Assembly: GCA_037044905.1 (NCBI GenBank)
Contig: JBAOKB010000048.1
Coordinates: 930,001-994,000, forward strand
Source of the DNA: Hortaea werneckii
Lineage: Eukaryota > Ascomycota > Dothideomycetes > Mycosphaerellales > Teratosphaeriaceae
Length of the DNA: 64,000 nt
Direction of reading: 5' to 3'
Shown: positions 1 through 10,147 of the stretch, piece by piece
How positions within the stretch are numbered: the stretch's first letter is position 1
Layout of the letters: each line of letters begins with the position of its first letter
Translations under genes and position numbers: made by a program
Notes under the pieces: generated by a model
The model's database searches: none
Told to the model about the DNA's origin: nothing
The model's input: the letters and a program-made list of their open reading frames with translations, nothing else

Positions 1-45
1 TAACAAACACACAATCGACCTGGAACCAGAATTTGTTTTTCACAG

Positions 46-743
46 GGCCAAATCTGCCGCAGGCACAAGGGAATCCCCAAATGCAGCAGCCTGTGATCGG
101 AGGTCACCAGGCAAATGCTAACCTCCCGATGATGTTCCAGGCGCAAGCCATGCAAGCAGCTGGTCAGATTCCGGTACAAAACTTCGGTCCAGCAGCAGCG
201 CCGGCAGCAGCATATCAGGTAGCTCACGCACTGGATGGGCTGGATGGCTATCGTCTAGGCTCCTGGCCGGATATCATCGACACTATCTCGCCTGGACAAG
301 GGTTCAGCGACTACCTGGAACCACCGAAGCCGTGGGAGGAGCAACCGCCCGCCCGCGAACCCACAGCTCTCACAACCATCGAGTTCAAATCGTGCGGCTA
401 CGTTCTACTCCCCAGCAATCCCCTGCTGGACCAGTCCGCATTGGAGAGGCGGGAGCGGACGCCCTCGCAGCGCGTCGTCGAGCACCGAACCTCCTGGTTC
501 AGCCAGCGGGCCACCGCGCTGTTCCCCTCGATGATGACGAGCTCGGATTGCTTCTTGGGGAAACTCTTACCGCATATGCCGGCGCGTGAGCTCGAGGCGT
601 TGCTGCTCGTGTGGGGTTTGCGAGAGGGCTGGGAAGATGAGGAGAAAGCTGAGGAGGCGGAATGGGATGGCCACTTGCCTGGGGGCACGGGGAGGTTCTC
701 TGGGGTGGTTGGTGTACAGGAATTCGGCGCCGACGGAGGGTAA
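46..743 (+). CDS. 3' exon of an unrecognised conserved fungal protein (5' end outside window)
   Basis: The window opens in an intron: a pyrimidine-rich run ending in CACAG at 41-45 is a good acceptor, and the reading frame from there is open to a TAA at 741-743, about 232 codons. The first part is rich in Gln, Ala, Pro and Met (low complexity, residues 1-65 of this exon). The rest looks folded: it holds the segments LDGYRLGSWPDII, FKSCGYVLLPSNPLL and ELEALLLVWGLREGW, with an acidic stretch after the last. I do not recognise the family and assign no function. The only in-frame start in the piece is a non-ATG codon inside the intron, so the true start lies upstream. No membrane segment or signal peptide is visible in this part. 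Confidence 0.65.
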
Positions 744-1807
744 TGGGGTCGGAGGGGCGTAAGAGGGGTCAACGTGGAAATTTTGGAGGGTGTCCACTGT
801 GCTGCCCAATCTTTTTGCGGGACATTATGAGCGATTTTCGGGACCAGATGGCGTTTGTGGGATTTTCTTACTATGGGAATGATTTGAGCGAGACGATGAT
901 ACCACACGGGGCGATGAATGCCTCATTGCTAATAGCAAGGCGTTGGCTGGCGTTCATCCTTGATTATAGTCTACCACTGCTCAAATAGCTTCAGATGATG
1001 CAGTCCGAGAGAAGGGTAGTGCTTCAAACTATGAGATTCGTTCCAACAATATGCTTCAATCACTGGCATCTGACCCGTACGAACGATCAAACCCGCAAAG
1101 TAACACGTCTCGAGGGTGTGAGAAAGAAGCCATACATGATGATGCTAGCTGATAAAATGATTCAAAAGTAAGGCACGCCGCAGAAAAGAATAGCAACAGA
1201 AGCAATAACAGCGACAAATTATGGAGCTCCCACTCCCCGTGAATGCGCCCCTTTTTTCCGCCCCCCCTTTCGCTTTTAAATGGGTATCGTAAGTGGCCAT
1301 GAAATCAGGTAACTCCGCCCAATGCTTGTAAAAAAAGGCTCGTGCATATGTCCGTCTTCCTTGACCTTGCTGCTGTGCAGTATCGTCTCTGGCAGGGGTT
1401 GATGGGGGTGGTAAAGGAAGTCGCGTACACAGTCAAGGATCGCGGAAAAGCAGAGCGTTGACGTGGCGAAAGCCGATTAGGGGAGGTGGGAGGGATTTGG
1501 GGTTGATGGTGACAGGGATTTGCTTTAGGTTAGTAGTAGCTTGTCTTAAGTTTCTTACCTGCGATTTGGCGAGGGTTACTTCCGTTTGTTGGGTTTGCGC
1601 TGGGCTGGAGGTTAGCTGTTGGTTGACTTTGGTGCGCCAGGTGATCCGCGTGTGGCCATGTCAAGGAGTGCGGGTAGAGCTGTTCCATAGCGGGGCGGTT
1701 GGTCCTTGGGCGGAATTTTTGGTTGCACGACCGGCCGATGCAACGGAGGAAAGACTTGCTCTGGACATCACTAAGACAGCAAGCCTATGTGATGAGGTGA
1801 GGTCCAC
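744..1807. other. Intergenic, no gene seen
   Basis: About 1.06 kb between two convergent genes. It holds a pyrimidine-rich stretch near 1246-1275 but no supported coding or RNA gene. The plus-strand open frame at 1458-1874 has no family features and overlaps the end of the gene opposite, so it is not called. Confidence 0.6.
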
Positions 1808-4603
1808 TCAGTCCGAGCGTGTCTTCTTCGTCTCTGGTTCGTCGTCATCGAAATCGATTTCATCGTCGTCATAATCGTCGCGCGACCGCTTGCCGAGAGG
1901 CGAGTCGGTAGTGGAGGCATTTAGGCCAGCCTCCGAAGCCTTTCGAGCCTCATGTTGTTCGGTTGTCTCTTCATCAAAGTCTATATCATCGTCAATGTTT
2001 GAAAGCCTCTTCTCCTGTGCAGTCTGGATGTGCTCGTCGGCGTGCCCGTGATCATCGCCATTGGCAAGACCTGATCCAGATTGAACCTTTCCAAAGTCCT
2101 GGGCAGGTGCATCGTGGTCTTCCAGCTGATAATCCAAGCTGGCATCATTTTCTTGGTGCTCTGTCGAATCATGAGGAGAGCCATTTCGTTCTTCTTGACC
2201 CTGGGATTGTTGCTCATCCTGGCTTTCAGCCTGGACCTGTTGTCCTGAGCTGTCGTGCTGATCGTTGTTTGCGTGAGCTTGATCCTGGTCGTTAAGGAAG
2301 TCCTCAGAGTCAACGACCTGCTGCTGAGCATTGGCGACGGTAGCTTTGGGTTGGTTTTCTTGCGTGTCGTCTGTTCGCTCTAGAGAGCCACTTGTCAGGT
2401 CGCTGTCGTCATCAAAATCTATCCAGTCATCATACTCACCGTCGGCAGTGTCACCCTTCACAGCCTGCTGCTGATCATCGGCGACGAAATGCTCGGCTGT
2501 CTCGTCTTCTTTGTCGTCTGCTCGCTCTAGAGAGCCATTTGTCAGGTCGCTGTCGTCATCGAAATCTATCCAGTCATCGTACTCACCATCAGCAGTGTAA
2601 CCCTGCACAGGTTGCAAGCTCGCAGAGGATGGCTCGTTTTTCGCAACTTCCTGAGTGGCATTTTCAGAAGGCTCGTCGGACTCGTTGTGTAGAACGCCGG
2701 AGGGCTCAACAACGGCTGAGGTACTACTCGCACACTGTTGAGCCTCGGGAGCGACACCGTAATCTGCACTCGGTTGCACGTGCTGTTGTTCCGTGTCTGA
2801 AGCAGACTGGACAACATGCTCCGGCTGTTCGTAGTTCTCAGTAGCCTCCTGGTAGTACACAGCAGGCTCATCATAGTGTGTCTCTTGAGTGCCGTCATTT
2901 TGACTATCTTGACCTTCCTCATTGTACTCGTACTCCTCAGCCGGGACTGTCTCGTCCTCTTGGTATTCCTCGGCATATTCGTGTTCTTCATACGAGTCCG
3001 GTGCACCCTCCTCAAAATTCTGCTCGCCGTTGGGAAGTTCGGAGGGCTGCTCATCGTGCCTGTCTTCAGTGTACTCTCCAATGGGTGCTTGCTCTTCATA
3101 GTAAGCTTGATCTTCTTGATAGTACTCTTCGCCTTCATGCTGTTCATGTTCATGATTGTCGTACTCCTCATGCTGCTCGTTGTATTCTTCATATTGTGGC
3201 TGGACAAAAGCGCTCATGCCTTTGCCGTTTGCTGCGGCCTGCTGCAATACAGCAAGCTGACTGGTGAATTGCTGGTGTGAGAGCGTCATAGAGAGGGCCG
3301 GAGAGTCGTCCGTGCCATCGTTCTGGTGCAACTGTAAGTAGACTTCAAGAACGTCGGTTAGAGAATGCTGATATGCAGCGCGGGAATTCTGTGAAGCGGT
3401 TAGTCCCAGCTACACAATTATTTGCAAGGAGTCAATACATACCTCTGAGAGAAGGAGACCCAGGTGGTCAAAAGCAAGGGTCATCTCTTGCTCCTCTGGG
3501 ATGGTGATACCTAACTTAAGCGCCAGGCGCTGTCTACAATTCCGCATCAGCTCTGCCAAGCTGAGGTTGGCAAGATTGTCATCTTTGAGAAGACCGTCTT
3601 GCAGCTTCTTAGATTTGAAAAGTGGCATGCTAGAACCATTGTAGTAGAGCGTCATGGGATGAAGGCCCGTATCAGTGGGTGTACCGGGATTGTCCTCGCA
3701 GTCGTAAGTATTTGATGTGGCCGTAGCAGTCGTATCAAGGGCGAGGGGTTTTTCTGAGATATGTTCTCCTTCGTTTTGACGGACCTCGGCAGACGGCTGG
3801 GCGTAAGCATCTTCATCGGGTACCTCTACGGGTTCGACATTTTCCGGCTGAGCAGCCAGCGTCTGCTCCTTCTCGCCATCAGCGAACGAAGCCTGCTCGG
3901 AAGTGCCAGTGCTCTGTTCAGGGTAAGCGGCGATCTCTTCTGCTGCGGGCTCCGCCTGAGTCACAGATTCTCCCTGTTCAGCAGCGCTCGGCACGACTTC
4001 AACGAGAGCCTCAGCAGTCGCAACGTCAACAGGTTCTTGCACTGCGACGTCAGCCTCTTCAGGCTGACGGACGATCTCCTCGTCGACAGTCTCCTGCGAA
4101 GCATGGACGGCTTGTTGCTCTTGATGAGCTTGTAGCTCTGGCTCGAAGTCATGCACAGTGGGTTCGCCTTGTTGCTCGTCGCCATACTCGATCTCGTCAG
4201 TGACATCCTCCACAGCTGTGTCTTCTATCTGCGGTTGCTGGTGGTCCTCGATGAAGTAATCATCGTCGCCATAGTCAATCAGCTCTTCATCTTCCTCTTG
4301 AGCTGTTGGCTGCTCCCCCAGGTCTTGGGTATCTTGCATCTCGGCCTCCTGTTCCTCAAAGTGGAAGCCCTCGCCCTGCACGTCATCGTCCATCATGTCA
4401 TCTGTTGCGGTCGCGGGACGCGTTGGCTCGCCATCTGTAAGCATCTGCTCATCGTCTTGCAGCTGAACGCCGCCATCATAGTTACTGTCGTCAAAGTCGA
4501 TATCGATGTCATCATCTAGGTCACGATTCTGGGGCGATGACATTTCCATGTTGTCATCTTGGGGAGGCACAGCAAGGGAAGAGAAGGAGGTGGTCGCTGC
4601 CAT
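1808..4603 (-). CDS. Large acidic, low-complexity protein, function unknown
   Basis: Two exons: 4603-3443 and 3388-1808, joined across a 54-nt intron (3389-3442; donor GTATGT, acceptor TTCACAG, phase 0), giving 913 residues. The protein is dominated by Glu, Asp and Gln. N-terminal and C-terminal parts carry repeated DDDIDIDFDD, DEIDFDDDEPE style motifs, and it ends in a basic/acidic tail with KRSRDD and KKTRSD, a possible nuclear signal. The only globular-looking part is around residues 310-390 (LHPMTLYYNGSSMPLF, SLAELMRNCRQRLALKLG, LAFDHLGLLLSE), running into the second exon. That segment looks like a conserved fungal domain that I cannot name. A 49-residue unit is tandemly duplicated in the second exon. 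It is divergent from TAF4, with 850 bp between the starts. A nuclear role is inference from composition only. Confidence 0.8.
2312..2605. repeat. 147-bp tandem duplication, two copies, inside the acidic-protein gene
   Basis: Two adjacent copies with an offset of exactly 147 bp (49 codons): for example the string TCGCTCTAGAGAGCCA begins at 2375 and again at 2522. In protein terms the core TADGEYDDWIDFDDDSDL appears twice, followed by a weakly conserved linker ending in QQQ. Copies differ at several mostly synonymous sites, so the event is not very recent. Length is a multiple of three and keeps the frame. Confidence 0.85.
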
Positions 4604-5453
4604 GTCGAGTGGAAGCGCGCACGTGGCGTAGGCTTTTTCAGCGCGTAGTTCAATGCTCTGGGCGTTGGCAGCGAAAAGAGAAAACTCCGGCGCTGTGTGC
4701 TAATGGTCGCAGTCGCGCAGTCGCGCGTCAGGGTGAGTCACGTCGCGCTTTGAGTCTTTTCACTTCTGTTTGTGAGTCGTGATATGGATTGGGCTTTGTC
4801 GCTTTGTCGCTTTTCACGCGCTGAGTGGTGGGTTAAACGAGGGGGTGCTTCTAGGAAGTTCCGTAATCGTCATCAGGTGCGGACAGTTGGATGAGTACCG
4901 AAGTCGACGGGATGACGGCTTGCCAAAGGAGCGGTTGATCACAGGCTACGTGTGGTGGTTGTTGCAGAGGTCGACTTGAACTGCTGAAGTGAGTGTGAAT
5001 ATTGAGGAACAAGTGAAGAAGGTGGCTCGGGTGGTAAGGTGGGTGTGATCACGACTCGCAGCTGTGCGGCCGGATTCGGTAAGACCCGTGGGTGCGCGCT
5101 AGAGTGCGAGAGTGCCTCAGTGCTGACTTCGCGGCGGCGGCTCTACCCGCGCGGTTGCAGGAGTTGTCCGCAAAATGACGGCCGACAATACCATCCACGC
5201 ATCCGCCCGCCAATAGAGGCCCAATCGACCGCCGCACCACTTGCCAAATCGACATCGACACACCGCCGTATATCACTACCCATCCCCGCCATCCATCGCG
5301 ATCCCGCCCGCGAATTACGAGCAGATTGCGAAGCGTCACATGCCGCAATAACCGAAGCTTCGCTGGTGAGGGGACCGGCCTCTGGCACTCGACGCTGAGC
5401 GCGTCTCCTCAGCGACACCCACCCACTCCCTTGACACCTTTCTCCGCGCGAAG
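4604..5453. promoter_or_regulatory. Divergent promoter region between acidic-protein gene and TAF4
   Basis: 850 bp between two start codons facing away from each other. It contains a perfect TGAGTCA (4734-4740), the core recognised by Gcn4/CpcA-type bZIP factors, 131 bp upstream of the minus-strand start. A second near-match (GTGAGTCGT) lies at about 4771. No TATA box is evident. Binding is inference from the motif alone. Confidence 0.4.
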
Positions 5454-7388
5454 ATGTCGTTCAAACAGTCCATGTCTCCGCCGCCGCCGCAGAAACAGCC
5501 GCCGCCGCCCTACAATTCCTATCCGAGCGCCGCTTCACCAGCAGGCAGCAGCCAAGGGTTCGCACCCCCGCCGGCAAAGAGACCACGGCTGTCACCTGAT
5601 CCGCGGTCGCCGGCACAGCAGAATGGCATGACTCCACAGTATGCGCCGCCGGTGGGAGGACCTGGCGCCTACGGCAATCCATATGCGCCCCAGCCCCCGG
5701 CCCAGTCCCCGTACGGCAGTCCATCACCCTATGTGGGAAGCCCGCAGTCATCATTCAACGCGCCACAGCTTCACCAGCAGAACCAACCGCAATGGTATTC
5801 TCAGCCACCTACCCCTTCGAGCCGGCAGATGAGCCCGCAGGCTGCGCAAGCTCAGACGCCGCAGCGTGTACAGAGTTCGCAAATGATGCCTCCACCTCCG
5901 AGGCCTCAGAAGGAAGAGCAAGACCATAGGACACGCATAGATGACATTAACGACCCTATGCATGGCAGTGGGGTCAACTTGGCCGATGAGGAGAACTACA
6001 TGCACAGCTTTCAGACCAATCAGTCGACATCTTTCGGTAGCTCTGCGAACAATAGCTTCAACCAGCTCACGCAAAGCTTCAACAATGAAAGCCAACAGCA
6101 GTCAGGCGGAGCATTCCAAGGGACCCTGGGAGAGCCGCAATCGCAGGAAGAAATTGAGAATCAGGTGAAGCGAAAGCGGGCAGATGCGGCGCGGGCGAAA
6201 GCAGAGCAGAACCAACATCCTATGCTGAATCAGTTCCTGCAGACCGGTCCGCTGAGAACACGCATAGATCGGGTCTGTAATGCGAATGGGGTGACCATGG
6301 ACGTCAGAGGGCTTTACCAAAGGCTTCCACAGCCGCCTCAACCACAGTACCGCACCAACGTGATGATGAACGAAAAGGAGGGCATAGCTTCTACGTCGAT
6401 TGACAATAGGCCCGAGTACACTGCAGGCAGGGGCGAGAATTGGGAACAGCTGGCAAGCCTTTTGTGTTTGGCAACAGGCGAGAGGCTGCGAGGCTTGATG
6501 GACGAGTCTTTCGCACTTGCAAGAGCAAGAAGATTTGGTGATCATGGTCGCGTGCCACCTGAGTTTCTAGACATTGCTGTCGGCCAAGGTGAGAGGCGAG
6601 AGGAAGAGGTCAGGCCTGAGAGTATTACAGGCACACAGTGGGATAAGGTGCCAGACACTGCTAGCTCACCAGCGGCAAATGGCGATCAGCTTCCCAATGG
6701 AACGGACAAGCCAAGTACCCCGCAACCTCAGCCAACAATCTCATTTGCGGACAGCATCACTGCCCGCCTTCGGGAAGTCGAAAAGCGTGATAGGGATGCA
6801 GAAGAAGCCCGTATCCGGAAGCGGGAGGCTCGACGCAAGAAGGCTGCTGAAAATGCTCAGTCCAGCGAGGAAGCCGCCGCGGCAGCAGCAGCCGAAACAC
6901 CGGCTCCTGAAGAGAGCTCTGCTCCGCAAGTCAAAGTTAGCAAGAAGGAGCAAGAGAGGCAGAAGAAAGAGGCAAATAAGCAGGCAGAGGCGAATGTCCA
7001 CCAGACAACGAATCAGACCGCGGCTCTGATGGCCCTAGGCGGCAGTAAGAAGATGAAGAAGTACAGCTGGATGACTGGAGGCGCCTCGGCCATGCCTACT
7101 AATCGCTTCGCGCCCGCTAAGCCAGCGAGTACGAACACCTCATCGCCTGGCGCAACTTCGCCAGCCGCCGCAGTTAAGACCGAGGGTGGCAGTCCGGCAG
7201 CGACGGGAGGGCAGGCTATGAGTCGGGCTGGGAGCCAGCAACAAGAAACGAAATTACCGGAGTGGGGAGATTGGCGAGAGGATGGCACCGAAGGGAGAGG
7301 CATTCAGGCGAGGGACTGGGCGCTGGTGCTGGAGAGAGATGGGAAGGAGAAGAAGGCACTGCAACGCGTGCTCAACAAGTTGTCCTGA
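5454..7388 (+). CDS. TAF4: TFIID subunit TAF4 (TBP-associated factor 4)
   Basis: Single exon, 644 residues, starting at an ATG in AAGATGTCG just after a C-rich leader. Residues 1-150 are Pro/Gln/Ser-rich and disordered. The TAF4 C-terminal domain spans roughly residues 255-640: it opens with a helix-rich histone-fold-like block (MLNQFLQTGPLRTRIDRV, then ENWEQLASLLCLATGERL and LMDESFALARARRF), continues with a highly charged Arg/Lys/Glu coiled region with an Ala run (about 460-520), and contains the fungal hallmark ALMALGGSKKMKKYSWM near 525-545. In TFIID this subunit pairs with TAF12 through its histone fold and helps hold the core of the complex, so the protein should be nuclear and act in RNA polymerase II initiation. 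The frame is uninterrupted, in contrast to many neighbours. Confidence 0.93.
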   Translation: MSFKQSMSPPPPQKQPPPPYNSYPSAASPAGSSQGFAPPPAKRPRLSPDPRSPAQQNGMTPQYAPPVGGPGAYGNPYAPQPPAQSPYGSPSPYVGSPQSSFNAPQLHQQNQPQWYSQPPTPSSRQMSPQAAQAQTPQRVQSSQMMPPPPRPQKEEQDHRTRIDDINDPMHGSGVNLADEENYMHSFQTNQSTSFGSSANNSFNQLTQSFNNESQQQSGGAFQGTLGEPQSQEEIENQVKRKRADAARAKAEQNQHPMLNQFLQTGPLRTRIDRVCNANGVTMDVRGLYQRLPQPPQPQYRTNVMMNEKEGIASTSIDNRPEYTAGRGENWEQLASLLCLATGERLRGLMDESFALARARRFGDHGRVPPEFLDIAVGQGERREEEVRPESITGTQWDKVPDTASSPAANGDQLPNGTDKPSTPQPQPTISFADSITARLREVEKRDRDAEEARIRKREARRKKAAENAQSSEEAAAAAAAETPAPEESSAPQVKVSKKEQERQKKEANKQAEANVHQTTNQTAALMALGGSKKMKKYSWMTGGASAMPTNRFAPAKPASTNTSSPGATSPAAAVKTEGGSPAATGGQAMSRAGSQQQETKLPEWGDWREDGTEGRGIQARDWALVLERDGKEKKALQRVLNKLS

Positions 7389-8017
7389 GAAGACGGCGGA
7401 TCTTGACGCGCGAAGCTTCTCGCCTGGTTCTGCTGCCGGCGAATGCTCCGTCAGTGCGTATGCTTACAAAGGGTCCGAGGCCCGCTCTGGCAAGCCAGCT
7501 GTGATAGAGCGTGCAGAGCCGGTCGTGAGGGAAGGATTTTGGGTGATGTGCTTATTATTAGCGTTGGCGCAGGCATGGTTCTGATGCAAATAATTTAAAA
7601 GGGGTATCGGGGGGAATCGTGAGTTGGGTGGAAACAATCAACATCAACTCAGCAAAAAATGGGAAGTTTTGCAAGATGACGGCAGCGGCGGCAGCGAGCA
7701 GAAACACAGGTCATAACGAGCAAAAAGACTGGATACCTCACGCTGCTCTCAAGTAATCCCCAACAATGTACAAACGCTTTCACGCAATGAGCGTTCCGTT
7801 TCTCTTGTACAGATGTGCCAGCCGGCCCTGCGCCAATCGCTTGGGTCTGCCTCGGCAGAGCCTTACAGCGGTTGAATCGGCCCCCAAAGCGCTACTGCTC
7901 TTGAGTGCAAGGGCTCTGTAGCAAGCTTAGCTGCGTACAGCCTTGTCCGCAGGCTTTATCGCTGCTCTGATTTTCCTGCCTGCTGAAGACTTCACCATTC
8001 GAACAGGTGAAGCAAAT
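7389..8017. other. Intergenic, no gene seen
   Basis: 3' flank of TAF4 and 5' flank of the HET gene. The open frame continues upstream from 8018 to 7943 but only from a TTG codon. Nothing else stands out. Confidence 0.6.
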
Positions 8018-9835
8018 ATGGCATCCCCTGCGTTCTGGTATAGCCCATTGCCACAGCCAAAAACCGACATCAGGCTACTAAGCTTCCACCATGGTACGCA
8101 AGATCCTGATACAAGCACAATCAAGTTGAACATCGAGTCCTTCGCACTGCAAGATGCACCGCCATATGCAGCCATGTCATATACCTGGGGTGAGCCACCC
8201 GCTCAAGAAACCATCCTAATCCATCGTTGCCCCTTCCCCATACGCTGGAATTGCTGGTACATGCTACGCCAGCTGCAAAGGCACCGGCCCTATGGCTACT
8301 TCTGGATCGATGCCATCTGTATCAATCAAGACGATGTCGACGAGAAGAACTGTCAGGTGCAGATGATGGGTGACATTTACGAGAGCGCGGAGTGTGTTAT
8401 TGCCTGTCTAGGTGAGCACGCCGATGATAGTCGTTTGCTCTTTGAGCATCTGGGAGATTTGAACGCGGCGATGGGGATCCGTGGTGTGACACAGGGGAAG
8501 ATTGATTTTGCGAGAAGGCGGAACGTCTGCGTGCCAACATTCACTTGGCTTGGTACCATTGGCAGAGTCGTGGCTTTCGATCTTTGTAATGCACTTAACG
8601 CTTTGATGCGCCGGAGGTACTGGACGCGGGTTTGGATTGTGCAAGAGCTCCGGCTCGCTCGGGAAGTGAAGCTTCTCTGTGGTTCCCACGAGAATTGACT
8701 TGGATGTTTTGCTTGTGCTTTGCAGCGAAATGGAGGCCTGTACTGCCTACGGATATGGCAAAGAATTTCACAAAGATGAATGGCAAGACAGACCGAACCC
8801 ACCCTGTCACGATTCCGAAGACCACGTCATCTATCACATTCAGATCCAGGATTTTACCAGGATCAAAAGGTACTGGGCGGTGAACTTGGTAGTCTGCACT
8901 CGATATTGACTTCTTACTGCTCATCAGGAGCTAGCGACAAACGCGACCATATCTATGGATTTCGTAGATTGATTGAATGGCCGTTAGGTAGGCCAGCAAT
9001 CCAGGTCGATTATTCCGTCCCAGCTCTGGTCGTTGCAGAGCGATTGATGACCTACCTGGAGCCTTCAAATGAGACCCTCCCAAGGAATGCGATGGCCCCC
9101 TCTACTTTCGCCAGATCTATCCTGTCTGGCCTTCACATCAACGGCGCGGACGAGGACCTCCGCGACATGCTAGAGAAACGAGAACAGCCCAAACTTACCC
9201 ATCCCGCTACTTTACCCCGTATCATCTCCACGCAAAACCATACCCAATATCGTCAGAAAGCCCAAGGGCCAAGCTACCAACTCATCCTTAATCCTACAAC
9301 CGGCTGCCTACAAGCACCAGTGCGACGAATCAACAGCAGCAACAAGGCACAAACTCTCTACGCCCTCTCCCTCCACCGAGAAACAAGAAATTGGCACGAC
9401 TTCCACGAACTCCGCGAAACACTCCCACCAGACCTCCAGCCCCGCCGCATAAGCAACAATGGCCAACTCGGCGCCTTAGCCTGCCCCGCTGCCCGAGCAG
9501 GAGATTGGTTGATTCAGTTCGAGATGCAACCGAGCCATATCTGGCTCATCGTACGCGAGCACGGCGAGGGACGGAGAAGTTCTATTATCGGACAGGCGAT
9601 CCTGCCAACGTATTATGATGTTTGCAAAGGCGAAGGGGATTGCGTCTGTATCGGGAGACATGGAGCGTCCTCGGCGGGATGGGAGTTCTTTTTCGATGTT
9701 CAGGACCTGTTTGCGCTGGTTTACGATACCGCCACTGGACAGGGGAAGAGGAATTGGTGGGGCAAGGACCTGCGGCGGTTGGGTTGGAGGGTTTGTATGG
9801 AGGTTGAGTCTTCGTATGCTGTGCGTGTAGCGTAG
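8018..9835 (+). CDS. HET-domain (heterokaryon incompatibility) protein, frame broken twice
   Basis: The HET domain starts soon after the ATG at 8018: IRLLSFHH, then PPYAAMSYTWGEP, YFWIDAICINQDD (residues about 85-100) and RRYWTRVWIVQELRLA, all classic HET signatures. The frame ends at a stop at 8696-8698. The sequence continues coherently in the +1 frame (IDLDVLLVLCSEMEA) if one A in GAGAATT near 8690 is removed, then returns to the first frame near 8880 (HSILTSYCSSGASDKRDHIYGF), reaching the stop at 9833-9835. Such proteins trigger cell death after fusion of unlike fungal strains. These genes often decay, but the two compensating breaks resemble those in essential genes of this window, so a reading error is as likely as a pseudogene. 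No intron explains the shifts: the one GT-AG pair nearby (8666-8725) leaves stops. Confidence 0.75.
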
Positions 9836-10147
9836 TGTGATTCAACGACTGAACTTACAAAGCACAGTTCATTGCTACGATGTCGGAATTTGCGAAACAC
9901 CCTTCACATGTATGAGGATGTAGGAGGATGTAGGAGGATGTATGAGGATGTATGAGGATGTAGAAGATGAAAAAGAATTATTTGAAGTCAATTTCCATTG
10001 CGATGCAAACGTGTAATTACATAGAATTCGTCACTCATTACCGTCAGTCAATTTTCCACCCAGCATTCCATCCCTTTTTGAACGCCCATATATTCCCGCT
10101 TGAACGCTGCAACCAACTGTTGTCCCCTTTCAATGAATTAAAACATT
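9836..10147. other. Short intergenic between convergent genes, contains a minisatellite
   Basis: 312 bp between the HET gene and the 3' end of HSP104. Apart from the 10-bp repeat array listed separately, nothing is seen. Confidence 0.6.
9911..9966. repeat. 10-bp minisatellite, five units plus a degenerate sixth
   Basis: Unit TATGAGGATG with a T-to-G variant (TAGGAGGATG) in copies 2 and 3; unit order is A-B-B-A-A at 9911, 9921, 9931, 9941 and 9951, followed by a decayed unit. It lies in the shared 3' region of HET and HSP104. Confidence 0.9.

Noticed and set aside
1458..1874. 138-codon plus-strand open frame
   Set aside because: Overlaps the 3' end of the acidic gene on the other strand and has no family features.
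8666..8725. A GT-AG intron that might explain the HET frame break
   Set aside because: It is 60 nt, so it keeps the same frame, and a stop at 8777-8779 remains in that frame; the conserved protein continues in another frame.
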